In this document: one piece after another, positions 11,401 to 22,633 of the stretch
How positions within the stretch are numbered: position 1 is the first letter of the stretch
Layout: each line of letters opens with the position of its first letter
Assembly: GCA_002077045.2 (NCBI GenBank)
Contig: KZ111196.1
Span: forward strand, 4,127 to 68,126
DNA: 64,000 nucleotides
Reading direction: 5' to 3'
Source of the DNA: Rachicladosporium sp. CCFEE 5018
Taxonomy: Eukaryota > Ascomycota > Dothideomycetes > Cladosporiales > Cladosporiaceae
Position numbers and translations under genes: made by a program
The notes under the pieces: generated by a model
The model's database searches: none
Told to the model about the DNA's origin: nothing
What the model saw: only the letters and a program-made list of their open reading frames with translations

Positions 11401-11675
11401 GAGGTCTGTCGGGGGTGTGAGACGAACGATTGACATGATAACCACGAGTCGGGGGAGTATGGCCGAGACGGATCCTGCCATCAGCAGGAACCGAACTACA
11501 TCAGATTATGTTCGCAGCAGAACGAGCTGCTCCATGGCCGTGGGCGAACGACCACAGGCGAGTAGAGACGTCAGCAGAAATGCGAGTTGCTCGGTCGGCT
11601 GACCTCGCAGCGAAACGCACGTCCAAAGTGGAGCGGTGAAGAGTATGTACGTAATTAGTGCTACGATCCAACCCC

Positions 11676-12711
11676 TCAGGGCCACTCCTCACCCAATATC
11701 TCCGGAACGTCCCAACCCCTCCCGCTCTCCTCCTCCACTTGCAGCGACTCCTCAACAGTCCACCCTGAGGCTCTCACCTGTATCTTCATACTCTCCAAGA
11801 TCCGCTGCATCACCGGCCCGCCACCATCAGTGTCCCTCACTTCCTGTCCCACGAATGCCCCGTGCGTGACTCTAGCCTGCACGTCTCTGACACGCATCCA
11901 CATTTGAAACAGCACTTTGGGTGGCAGCGGGATCATGTTGGGAATACTCCACATGAACGCGAAGCTCGTCGTACCTGGAGGGCGACCTTTGGAGTAGAGG
12001 GCGGAGGGCACGGTGACGAGCGTATCGGCTACGAAGAGGTGGTGGTCGTAGCTTAGGACTAGGGAGCCGGGAAAGTGGCCGCCCAACTTCAGCGCGCGGA
12101 CGTCGGGGAGGATCTCGATGTTGAAGGTCCTCTCGTCGATCAGGCGACGGTAGCTGAGAGGGTCAGGCTGCTTTGTCCAGTGAGCGTCTTCGGAAGAGAT
12201 GTAGACTGGGCATCCGAACGCTTTCGCCCAGGCTAGATGGCGACTGTAGTAGTGAGGATGTGAGATCACGATTCCTGCGAGACCGCCTCTGGATTTGATG
12301 AAGTCGACGGTAGCCTCGTCGAGGACGGTGATGCAGTCCCAGAGAATGTTCCCGTAGAATGATGAGATGAGGATGCAGCGTTGGCCAATGCCAAACTTGG
12401 GTTCTGTAACGATTGAAATGAGGTTGACGTCCCTATCGATTAGCGTGAAGGTATTGTGATGCGTCTTCAAGAGAGCGGAGTGGGAGGTCCAGGACTGGCC
12501 GGTAGGCGGGACGAACTGGCGGGGGTCCTGGAGAGCTGTTGGCTGCTGGACGTTAATTGCAGGAGCTCAAGTTCGGGGACGTTACATCGCAGATGTCGCA
12601 GCAGCTCAGAGGCTCGTCGGCTGGCTGATCAAACTCGGTGCCACAGGCGGTACAAATGAGTTTGTCGCTGCCACCATAATCGCTACTAGATGATGGAGTA
12701 GCTGCAGACAT
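11676..12711 (-). CDS. Metallo-beta-lactamase-fold protein with N-terminal zinc ribbon, copy 1
   Basis: Exon 1 is 12711-12586 on the minus strand, the intron is 12585-12528 (GTAACG...TCCAG) and exon 2 is 12527-11676; about 325 residues. The first exon encodes a short zinc-ribbon-like module with CTAC and CDIC pairs. The splice gives CDICD-DPRQFVPPTGQSW, which preserves frame. The body has an MBL-type metal motif (HPHYYSRH near residue 150) and a later GGHFPGSL, matching the HxHxxxH and GHTPGS positions of the fold. Fungal proteins of this arrangement are usually annotated only as MBL-fold hydrolases, and the substrate is unknown. No signal peptide is seen, so it is probably cytosolic. The C-terminal part of a second copy is at the right edge of the window. 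Confidence 0.8.
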
Positions 12712-13494
12712 CTTCGAGATGCCTAATGCCTCTCAGACCTCTGCACGCAAGGTGTGTTGATCGTTCTTCATATCGTTACGGGCCTCGGTCACGAAGGAGT
12801 AGCTCTCGCCGTTGGTGGAACAAACCCTAACCCTATGTGTCAACTTGGAGCGGTGCTCGCGACGACGCTAGCACTGTTGTTGAGTGAATTATGCCGCTAT
12901 CTACTGAATTGAATGGAGTCCGGGTGGTCCACGGCAAATGCTCGACTGGACGTCGACCCAATCGGTCCAATACCTAGCTCAGGCGACAGTTCTTCCGTGT
13001 ATGAGTGCAAATCCTAGGGCAACATACTGAGCCTGATACTCTGTCCACGCCTGGTAGACCTTTCATGCCAGATCAAACTACCAATCAATATAGACTTCCA
13101 AATCTCTCCCGAGCGCAGCTCATATGGTGAGCGTTGTGACATGGCCAATATGGACTTCATCATTGCTTTGCGGTCAAGGCCATGGAGCAGATTCTTGTGA
13201 AGCGTGGTACGAAGTATTGATAGGAGCACCTGCATGAGCTCCAAACAAGGTCGACCGGGCCGAGCGCCTCTGCCGTTTCGTGGGGTTTCGCCTGCAGCGC
13301 CACGGTGCTTGCGACAGCTAATGTATCGTTCATATTGACGACTCCTGAGTCTACATACCACATCTTGGTTTTCTAGCGCTCAAAGCCTCTCCTACAGTCA
13401 AAAGATAACCAGGGAATTTAGCTTGGACAGACAAAAGCACGTGGTAGCTACTGCAGGCATTCATTCACTGCTGCCTCACCAAACTCCAGCAAAC
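12712..13494. other. Intergenic region with short telomere-like motif
   Basis: No gene is supported. A 13-bp telomere-like stretch (AACCCTAACCCTA, 12823-12835) lies here, listed separately. Confidence 0.45.
12823..12835 (-). repeat. Short interstitial telomere-like repeat
   Basis: AACCCTAACCCTA is two TTAGGG units on the minus strand, opposite in orientation to the array at 54075-54206. It is too short to be a functional telomere. Confidence 0.6.
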
Positions 13495-14914
13495 ATGGGC
13501 TTCTCTCGCTCGAAGAAAGACGAATCAGATGCTGGACTGGAGAAGCAGAAGAGCAGTCTCTTCGGCAGTCGGAAGCCCAAATCGAATGGCGCACCAACAC
13601 AGTCTGCAAATCCATATGCAGCGCAACCCTCAAGCAGCACAAACCCCTACGCTAATGCACCCGCCTACAACGACCCATACGTCCCGCAAAGCCAGTCAAG
13701 CCTCTCACAGCCACCGACGAGCTCGTTCGGCAGTCTGACGCTCAAGAGTGAAGCTTCGGGTGCACCGCCAAGCTATCGGGGATCCCCAGGTCAGCACCCA
13801 CGGGACAAGAGCCCTGTGCCGCCTGGAGGGTATGGTGGAGGCGCGCCGAGGTACCAGAGCAATGGCAGCTATGGGCAGAGCGATGGTTATGGCAGTGATC
13901 CGTATGGTGCTGGTAGCTCGTCGCGACCTGGTGGATATGGCGGGCTAGGCAGGAGTGGCAGTCAGGAGACTGTCAATACGATCGATCAGAGGGGTGCTTT
14001 GTTCGGAGATGCGCCGAAGCGAGTCGCACAGCAGCAGCAACAACTTCCGCCTGGGCAGGAGCAGGGTGATGACAACAGCTATGCGAACACCGGTGGGTAC
14101 GAGGCTGGCGGTCTGCCTGGAGGCTACGGCAGCGCCCCCGCCCCGGAACTTACAGCTGAAGAGCAAGAAGATGAAGATGTACAGGCAGCGAAGTCCGAGA
14201 TCAAGTTTATCAAGCAGCAAGATCTTGCATCTACCCGCAACACTCGACGAATGGCCGAAGAAAGCACCATAATGGCCCAAGAAACGCTCGCACGCCTAGG
14301 ACAGCAGGGCGAGCGCATCCACAACACGGAGAAGAATCTCGACATGGCGTCGCATCAGAATCGACTTGCGAACGAGAAAGCTCGGGAATTGAAGACTCTC
14401 AATCGCAGCATGTTCGCCGTGCACGTTGCGAACCCTTTCACGGCGAAGAAGCGGGAGGAAGCTGCGGATGCCATTGCGGCAGAGAAGCATCAGCGTGAGC
14501 GCAACATCCAGGAAGCCACTCGCCAGCAGACCTATTCAAGCACCGCTCGACAACAAGCACAACAGCGAGATCTCAACGGCAACCTTGTCCGAAAGACGCA
14601 GACGCAAAAGTCACTGGCAGAGAGGGCCAGATTTCAATTCGAAGCAGACAGTGAAGACGAAGATATGGAGAACGAGATGGACGACAATCTGTACGTTCAT
14701 CGCTTGTCAACTCCGAGACTACGTGAGGTTTACTGACTGTTATCATAGGGACGCGATCGGCACCAACGTCAAAATGCTGCAGAGACTCGGCGTAGCCATG
14801 GGCGATGAGCTGGACAGTCAGAATAAGCACCTGAAGCGCATTGATGGCAAGGCTGAAGATGTTGATGTTGGCATTGCTGTGAATACTGCAAAGCTTGGTC
14901 GCATTGCACGCTAG
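13495..14914 (+). CDS. SEC9: Sec9/SNAP-25-type t-SNARE
   Basis: Exons are 13495-14690 and 14749-14914, with an intron of 58 bp (GTACGT...CATAG); 453 residues. The ATG at 13495 (MGFSRSKKDE) is chosen over upstream non-ATG codons. The N-terminal half is low-complexity (Gly, Ser, Pro, Tyr). Two SNARE helices follow. A Qb helix lies near residues 265-320 (RMAEESTIMAQETLARLGQQ, zero-layer Gln). A Qc helix at the C-terminus (NVKMLQRLGVAMGDELDSQN) is encoded mostly by exon 2. An acidic patch separates them. This protein pairs with Sso and Snc SNAREs for exocytic fusion at the plasma membrane. There are no membrane spans, as is normal for this family. Confidence 0.9.
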
Positions 14915-15052
14915 CCGAAGTGTAGTCTGTGGACGGTCAGCATCTACGTTGCATTATGTGCACCGATATACATATTTGGACACCAAATTCTCTCGCCCCT
15001 TGACCTGATGTCGTCGCGCTACTGACCGAACCTTCCTCCCAGCGCCGGAGCA

Positions 15053-18000
15053 TTACGACTGCTTCGCGGCCTCTTTAAGCAATCGTCTCCGACGTCGATC
15101 CAGTGCAGCGTCTATTTCAATGTAAAGGTCTCCCCCAATATTTCCCATCAACACAAGCATTGCTCTAGCTCTCAGCAGAAGCTGTTCGCCTTGTTTTGAT
15201 TCAATGAGTAGACACCCGAGCTCTACAGTTGCCATTGCCGAGTCTCGCGACTGTCTCTGCCTCACTAATCTGTCCGTGTCTGTGAGCACTTTGTCACCGA
15301 TCGCTTCGGCTTCTGCAAAGCGATTGTGAATGATACAAGGTAGCAAGGCGCGTTGCGCTCTCAAGAGCGGACGGCGACATTGTGTCTTGCAGTCCGTACA
15401 CCCTCTCTGCGATTTCGGTGGCTTCAAGGAATCGACCTTGCCGCATATATGTGATCGCTACTTCAGACATAGCGTCCAGAGTATCTGGGTGCGTAGGACC
15501 CAGAGTACGCGTTCGCAACTCGATCATTTTCCGACCATGGGCTGAAGCCGCGTCGTACGATCCAACCTCCCGCAATGCGATTGCGAAAGTGATGCCGGAA
15601 GCGACCGTCTCGACGTCGGTTTCTCCGGACACTGCCTGGAAGCCTTCGTGAGCTTCATATATGAGATCAAGAGCATGAGCGTAATCCTTGCTAGCCAAGA
15701 GGCATTCTCCGAGCTTCAATTGAGTACGAAATGTGGAAGGATTTGTCGGACCCCACTCTGTAAGGTAGTAGCTCAGCAGTTGCTCCAAGAGAGAGCGAGC
15801 TCTAGGTAGATTGTGCATCTTGGTATGCACAGATGCCAAGCGTGAGATACCTGCCAGGTATAGACCAAGGTTGTAAAAGCGCTGCTCAATTGACAGTTCT
15901 GAGCTTGACACAAGTGCTGGGTTGATGTACCGCGTGATTTGCAGGTAGTGATGCCTTGCTTCAGGGTAGCCGCCTTCCATTTCCCACACTTTACCAATGT
16001 GAAGGTAGACAAAGGCGATCCCTGTCACGTTGAACGAAGCCAGAGCAGGACGAATGTATTTCGTAGGAAGGTGTGCCAGTAGTAGAGGTCGGACAGACGT
16101 GTCCTCGGGGGCAGAGGCTGCGTTGTAGCAGGCAGATGCCATGAAGATGACATACCACTGCATCCATGCAGGATCCTGGCAGTCCATGCTCGTGCGCCAT
16201 TGAATCATTGAGTGCATCGTGTGGCCATCTCCGTCCACTAGATGACCTCGAACTAGATGATAGCGTTCCAGAACGGCCATACATCTCCGATACCAATAGT
16301 CATCCCACTTGCCGTTACAATCGACTCCCAGCAGACATCGCAGCCATGAAGGCAGCGTATTACTATCTCCAGGTTTGAGTCGCTCACAGATCTCCTTGTA
16401 ACCTGCACTTGCTTGCTCGAAAATTTCGCGCTGTACCGCGGAGGAATCGAAGATGGAGAGCATGCAAAGCAGGTTCATTGGAGGGCATTTAAAACCTTCT
16501 GTGATCTCGGATATATTGTCAAATGATGTGTCCCAGATTGTCCAAACGCTTTGGCGTGAGCTTGACAGGCTATGAAACTCTTCACTTATCAATAGGTCAT
16601 CTCTATGCCGGCTGTAGTCCAAATAATACTGCGCCATGGCCTCGAACATGCTGGTACGCTTCGAGGCATTCCGAATGTTGGCAGCTGCGAGATCAATGGC
16701 TAGTGGGTAATTGTCCAGTCGATCGCAGATGTCCCCCGCAATCTTCATGATGTCGCGCTCATGCTTGGTATCTGATAAACTGTTGCGCAACTTGTGTTCA
16801 TGTTCTGCAAGCTGGAGGAGTCCGCTTGCGGCGTTGTTGGGTTGGGGTGATTCTGGCTCTGCGGATTTGCCGTAGCGATGTCCGCTCCATCGGCACGCAT
16901 GTAAAAGTAGACTAATAGCATCGTGATCACTCATGGACTCTACGGTCACCATGACAGGCATGGAGCTCAGGATATCGGAGCAATGCTCATCTCGGCTCGT
17001 GACGATGATGGACCCTCTAGTCAATGAGGTCAATCGCGGCATGGCTTCTCGAATGCCCCAACCAAAGTCGTCCGCATTGTCGACTATCATCAGCCACGCT
17101 TGGTCCGGTGCTGTTCGAGTTTCGAGCCAAGTAAGCATGGCCTTGATTTGCGGCGTTGATCCTAGACTTGCTGCAGCCTCCACTGGCGTCGCCGAAGGCA
17201 CGTCGAGGGCTTGACAGCACCGATTGAAGCTCGCCTTTACACTGGCCTCACTTGAAGCATTGATCCATATGACGGTATCGTAATCGTCGCGATGCTTCTC
17301 CGCGAAATTGAGAGCCAGTTGAGTCTTACCCATGCCGCCAGCACCGATTATCGCCGCTGCATATCTCCGTACACTAATAGACTGCGACTTGTTCATAGCA
17401 TGCTCTAGCTGATTCGCCAACGCGGGCCTGTCCGTGAACGCTTCGGAAGTGACAAAGGGCACGACATAGCGCGTTCTCGCAGCTTCGGCATCCATATCAT
17501 AAATGCTCTGTAATATGTCGACTAGCGCGTTGCGTATCTGATAGTAGCCCGGCGTATAGCGGCTTGCAAACTTGTTGAGTCCGGAATGATCGGTCGGCAG
17601 AGAGACATTGAGGACATTGCCAGAGTCACTCTCGAAAGTAGCGTCTTTCTGATGGACAAGCTATAATGGGGTCAGCGTGGGGATTTAGGCACTAGACCTG
17701 AGATGGCCTACTATGCTGGCGTAGAAAGGTAGATGTGCAGTTGCACGTAGCTCGTAGAAGTTGACGATGCGGACCGAGCTGCCTTCTAGAAACGAAAGGA
17801 ACGACGTGTGCGTCTGTCGAAGAGAGACACTATTACTTTCTACCTCATCGAAAATCTCGGCATTCGCGCCGAGTAACGACCAAGACTTCGCAAGCATCTT
17901 AGGTGCCCAAGTCGATTGGACGCCATGATGCGGACAGCCTAGGAAGATGATGCCTCTGATGGCTTGTGTCAAGTCCAGATTCTGCTCCCGTGCGGTCGCC

Positions 18001-18657
18001 AGGGCCTGATCTGCCATGAGCACCAGCCATCAGTGCATTGAAGGCGTACTGACCTGTTTGACCACTAAGCCACCGTAGCTATGCGCGACGATGACTATGG
18101 AACGCGCGGATCCATGCTAAATCATCTATTAGCCCAGCCGGTGTGGATAGAGATGCAGTTGGTACATTTTACATTTATGGAGGTCTGCACAAGACGGGTG
18201 AGGATAATCTGGAGATCGACTGCGACATCAACAAGTCGAATCTTAAGGGCGTTGCGCTTCCAGTATGTGTCGTAGTTATAGAAGTGAATATTGGTGCCAC
18301 CTCTCAACGCTGGCGGTAGGTCCGATGGTAAGATGTCAGTCACCCAGTTCACGACCAAGCCAAGTGGCGATTTCGCAATCCATGTAGTGTCGGGATTGGC
18401 CCCGAGTCCGTGGACGAACACAATGCTAGAACGACGTCAGCTCGTCGCAACAGCGTCAAGGTAGAGGACTGTAAGCACTCGACTCCTTTCGCATTGCCGC
18501 CAAGCTCATTCAGTTCCGTGGACCGAAGCGCTAGTCGAGCTGGTCCTTCCCGCCTTGAGTCTGCATGTACAGGAACGATGTAGGAGAAGACGATATTGTG
18601 CACTGCGAAGGCAACGAGAAGACATGCAGAAAGCCCTAGAACGGAGGAAAGGATCAT
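15053..18657 (-). CDS. NLR-like STAND protein: alpha/beta hydrolase, NB-ARC, TPR (3' frameshift)
   Basis: Minus-strand exons are 18657-18479, 18425-18173, 18116-18054, 18005-17712 and 17660-15294, joined in consistent phase. The protein opens with a transmembrane segment (MILSSVLGLSACLLVAFAVH). A SesB-like alpha/beta hydrolase follows, with VFVHGLGANPDTTW, the nucleophile elbow VAHSYGGLVVKQA, and GCPHHG. NB-ARC comes next: P-loop GAGGMGKTQLA, Walker B WLMIVDNADD, sensor SIIVTSRD, and a GLPLA-like NYPLAIDLA. The C-terminus is TPR repeats, including TLGPTHPDTLDAMSEVA. In fungi such proteins act in allorecognition, programmed cell death and possibly antiviral or antibacterial sensing. The main frame stops at 15294, but TPR coding continues to 15053 in the next frame (RFAEAEAIGDKVL), implying a 1-nt frameshift near 15322-15328. 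Up to that stop the product is about 1051 residues. The start codon is the first plausible ATG. Confidence 0.8.
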
Positions 18658-18913
18658 GATCCAACAACCGATGCCGAGATCAAGACTGATGCTAACGAAG
18701 CTTGCGACACCCAACAGTAGTAAGAAATTGTGCGTTAGAGCACCACAGCCGACAGAGCCCTCGAAGTGCAGCGCGGCGCGCACGATGTTGAAGCAGAATC
18801 ATATCAATATACAGCTAAAAGCTCAATTGTCCAGGTCGTGCAGCGTTGCCTAGATCGAGCAGGACGCAGGCGCTCAGCCACATCATCTCGGCAGCTGCTG
18901 ATACGCTGTGTCC

Positions 18914-20065
18914 ATGCGGCACGATCTGCAGGGGAAGCGCCCTGCGCTGTCGCTCGAGTTGGCGAGGCTGCGTCTGGTTGCTTTTGCATTGTTTAAAGTC
19001 CCGAAGAGAAATCGTGTCTTTGCGAGATATCTGCCATGCTTGGCCAGACAAATGCACGCGATGCAGCAGCCTCCGTCGCGGGCAAGTTCAGATGTGATCT
19101 TCTCGCGCGAAGTTGCTCTGGAGCAGTGCAGCCTTGACGGAGACCATTTACCAGGTCATCCTGATGTGTTGCTTTCCCACGATGCTGTCGACAGATTTGT
19201 GGACGATGAGATGGGAACGCGTGAGCTGGACGCTCTCGCACCTTACCTTTGGCTTGTGACGAAGAAGGCCAGCACCAACGTGGACGCCCTTCATCGCCAA
19301 GGCATAAAACAACGTAGGATAACAGTCACGGAGGACCCGAAGTTGCATCTAGTCTGGACGGTGGACAGAGTGTTCATAAAGCCAATACCGACGTGTCTGC
19401 TCTCCTACAATTTCTGGGACCGGTATCTGTCCCCACGGACCGATCCCGTCAAAGCCCAAACTATATACCAAGCGCCTCATCTTCCGCGGCAAGTCGCCCT
19501 TGGGTTCCTCCGCTCGTATGCTCTACTCATACGGCACAAATCTGACCTTCGAATCGCCAAAGCTGAGGGTCTCGTGCCCGACGATATCAGCTGGAATGCA
19601 TGGGCGCGCTTTATTGTGCACTTTCGATACATTGCGGACGAAGAAGTAAGCACCCGACACCATTATGGTCAGATGCGGCTTTCCAGGCTGAACGTAGCAA
19701 CGAGAGCCAAAGGCCTGCTCGAGCTGTCGCCGCGCTGGGGCTACGAGGCGACATACTGGTCCACATTACCCTACATCATCGATGCCGCCGCGCCAGTCTT
19801 CTTTCTTTTCGCCGGACTGTCGCTCGTAATGTCTGCAATGCAAGTCATGCTCGCGGCAAGCGACACACCTAGAAGAACGAGCGACGCTTATGGTGCGGTA
19901 TTCTGGAATTTCTCAATCATCGTGGTCGTCTCCTCGCTAGTCGCGATGCTCTTGTTTCTCCTGGTACCTGCAGTGTACATACTCAATCAGCACGTCTGGG
20001 GCTACCGGCATCGACATGGTACCAACGCGACGCGGCCAACGAAGCGTGGCGAGCGGAGCGTATAG
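18914..20065 (+). CDS. DUF6601-like fungal membrane protein
   Basis: This is a single open exon. ATG 18914 is the first in frame, and ATG 19052 (MHAMQQPPSRAS) is an alternative start. The central region has TEDPKLHLVWTVDRVFIKPI, then an ALGFLRSYALLIRHKSDLRI block, HYGQMRLSRLN, and two C-terminal hydrophobic segments near residues 295-320 and 345-370. I recognise this as the fungal family called DUF6601, although the number is from memory. Its function is unknown, and the topology suggests an internal-membrane protein with a large cytosolic N-terminal domain. It is transcribed divergently from the NLR-like gene, with about 256 bp between starts, so the two may share regulation. The gene is intact. 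Confidence 0.72.
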   Translation: MRHDLQGKRPALSLELARLRLVAFALFKVPKRNRVFARYLPCLARQMHAMQQPPSRASSDVIFSREVALEQCSLDGDHLPGHPDVLLSHDAVDRFVDDEMGTRELDALAPYLWLVTKKASTNVDALHRQGIKQRRITVTEDPKLHLVWTVDRVFIKPIPTCLLSYNFWDRYLSPRTDPVKAQTIYQAPHLPRQVALGFLRSYALLIRHKSDLRIAKAEGLVPDDISWNAWARFIVHFRYIADEEVSTRHHYGQMRLSRLNVATRAKGLLELSPRWGYEATYWSTLPYIIDAAAPVFFLFAGLSLVMSAMQVMLAASDTPRRTSDAYGAVFWNFSIIVVVSSLVAMLLFLLVPAVYILNQHVWGYRHRHGTNATRPTKRGERSV

Positions 20066-21254
20066 AAGCTAGGGCAAGTGGTATCTTTTTTGGCATCGCT
20101 CGAGTCGATCTGAATTGACGAGCCGAGCGCTGCTGTGTGCAAAGACATAGCGTTCGACCGTTCAGCGATTTGTTACACTGGTCTGAGGCAGCTCCATCTA
20201 TCTTGTACTCGAGCTCATTCAATGGGGAGGAGGCTGGGAGAAAGCTACAAAACGAGCTTGGCACTATTCAATGAAAGCGCAGTCCCAGAAAGACTCAGGG
20301 CTTTGCGAGAGCAACACTATCCTCTGTAGTCTCTCGTCGTCCGATGTGCAATATTTGTCCTGCAACAGGGGTTAAGCCGCGTACCGCGCGCGGTTTGCTA
20401 AGGCCAGCAGCGTTTCATGAGCTGCTGCAGCAACGCACTGCGCGAACGGCGGGTCCCTGCGTCAATTTGTGAAGTCAATCACACAATCCTGAAGTCAATC
20501 TCGTCGCTACAAGCGTGTAGTCACTCCTCGCACATTTCTACCGGCAGCTCCGCGCGAACTTTGCCTCTCGAAGACGGTTGAGAACCCCGACGCCAAACCA
20601 ACGTGGCGACATGGACGCTGCGATTCTCAGATAGCGCATTCATCCAGCACACAACTGCATGTAGTAAGGTAGCCAGCGTGCCAAGTAGACTTACCGCCGT
20701 TCACCGCCGCACTGCACAAGCGCGCACGGGTCTGGACGCAGCTGTTGCGGGCACGTTTGACAGAAGTTGGCAAATATGCATGTACAATCTACGCGTGGCT
20801 GGGTGGCCCTAAGCTCTCGCCTAAGACATAGCTCCCGCGAAAGTCGTACCAGCATTGTCACTCCCGCTGCAACCTCTTTCGCCCAATTCCCGAGTACGAC
20901 GCGCAAGCAGACGAATCACTGCGCAGATCCCCGGCATACACCACCTCTCACTGCATTCTTCCCCAACATCTCATCCTCCTTCAACATCACCGCTCTATCG
21001 TAGACTTCAGTCCGTCGCATCGAGGCCACGGCGAAAGTGCCGAGACCAACTCCGACCTTATCCACCCTCGTTTGTCTCCCCCGGCCAGCGGCCCCATTGT
21101 TATCCCACTACTTTTAACGCACCAACCTTCGAACGCTCCTCGCTCCGCCCTCCACCGCCGCCTCTCTCAACGCTCACGGTCCATCAATACCCACTTCGCC
21201 AGCCTTACCGCGGGGGCAATATCGTAGATCTATCTGTCATCATCAAGCATCATC
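20066..21254. other. Intergenic region with pyrimidine-rich leader
   Basis: No gene is supported in this 1.2 kb. The right part (about 20860-21240) is C/T-rich on the plus strand, typical of a fungal promoter and 5' leader, and gives a spurious proline/serine-rich reading frame. Confidence 0.5.
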
Positions 21255-22633
21255 ATGGACAACGGCCCAGCGTCACCGGGCTACAGGCCGGAAGCGCGTC
21301 AGCGCGGATTTTCCTTTCGTAGCGACAAGAGCGGTGGATCTACCAAGGAGGTCTTGCGTGATTCGCCAGAGGAGAAGCGTCGCAGAGATAGTATCTGGAA
21401 GTTGCAGAGCAAGGCCAATCCTAACGCTGCTATCACCGAAGCTCAACCGGGAGGTCAGTCCGTTTGATCTGTTTGAGAAAGTCATTGCTTCTTTGCGCGT
21501 ACTGCATTACTGTGTGGTCACCTGATCATTATCTTTCATTATGAACGTCGCTGCTACCGCGCCTGTGGTACTCGATGCATCGGTTTTGGCTGACCCTGTC
21601 GTGATAGACGCTCAGCTGCTTGAGCAGGCTACGATAGAGTGGCTGCGCAATGTGCAGCACAAGGATGCCAATGGCAATGTCATTAGTATGTTATCACTGA
21701 AGAAGACTTCAGCAAGCTCGAGCTAACCTCTCCGCAGCTGATCCAGATCTGTCAAATCCAACACGGCCACGGATGGAGCGGCCGCTCGATACCATCAGAT
21801 CATTCGAGAAAGCTATCGACAGCGGGTATAAGAGACGGTCGTCGATGATGAGAGGAGGTGCGCATATCCCAGAATATATTGCTCACAGCGACCAGCACTG
21901 ACAATCTGCAGAGTCATACGAGCAACAAAACCAGCACCAAAGCCGGAGGAGCAGCTATATTGGTGAGTCTCAGCATCACAACTCTCGCGCCACCAGTTCA
22001 TATGCCAACACAATGTCAGACCACAGCAATGGACCATCTCCTGCCCGCTACGGCAGCCGCACCCCTAGCGGCGGTGGCTACTACGGCAATGGCACAACCC
22101 GTCCAGACTCCTACGCCGAGGGCCCTGGCTCGCAGCGCCAGCGCTACGGTAATCGCGTAGTATCCGACACGACTGGCATGCGCGGCAACGGTAGCAACGG
22201 CGTCTATCCACAGCACGGCTACCACCAGTCGCACGATACAGTCGGAACGAACGGAAGCGATAGCACGGGACCCTGGGCCAACAGCACGGATCCGAGTAGC
22301 GAGAATAGCTCTCATGATCGCTTGCATATGGCTCCTGGCGGCAAGCAGCCACAGCACCAGCAGAGCCAGGACTTTTACGGAGGTGGGAACAACGGGTATG
22401 GAGGACCGCAGAACAATGGTGTGCCGAGGGCGATTCCCGAAGACGGAGCGTACTCTGGATATGGTGGACCGGTCCAACAGCAGCAGCCGAGACGACCAAT
22501 CCCGCTGGGGAACTCAGGCGACACTCTCACCCAGACGCTGAGCCATGCTGGTGGAAAGTTGCCGAGTGCTAGCAAGCCTGAGCCGGAGAAGAAGAAAGGA
22601 TGGTTGACGAGGAAATTCAGCAAGAAGGGTTAG
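21255..22633 (+). CDS. DUF2406 family protein
   Basis: Exons are 21255-21453, 21608-21685, 21738-21857 and 21912-22633; about 372 residues. The signature is clear after splicing: DSPEEKRRRDSIWKLQSKAN, then EWLRNVQHKDANGNVI, TDPDLSNPTRPRMERPLDTI, and RSFEKAIDSGYKRRSS. This matches the fungal DUF2406 family (yeast YMR295C-like, membrane- or bud-associated, function poorly defined). The C-terminal half is low-complexity (Gly, Asn, Ser, Gln) and ends in the basic motif KKKGWLTRKFSKKG, a plausible membrane-binding tail. Intron 1 (154 bp) has no AG between 21482 and its acceptor at 21606-21607, supporting that site. A further 57-bp GTGAGT...GTCAG stretch (21963-22019) is stop-free and in frame, and could be spliced optionally. 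Confidence 0.82.

Noticed and set aside
13423..13494. N-terminal extension of SEC9
   Set aside because: It depends on a non-ATG start. The ATG at 13495 begins the recognisable protein.
18658..18783. Upstream extension of the NLR with more hydrophobic residues
   Set aside because: It requires a GTG start and has a stop just upstream. The first in-frame ATG is at 18657. An additional upstream exon cannot be excluded.
21541..21726. Short frame starting MNVAATAPVV inside the DUF2406 gene
   Set aside because: Its first part falls in intron 1, which has a donor at 21454 and no AG before the acceptor at 21606-21607. Removing it restores the conserved DUF2406 sequence.
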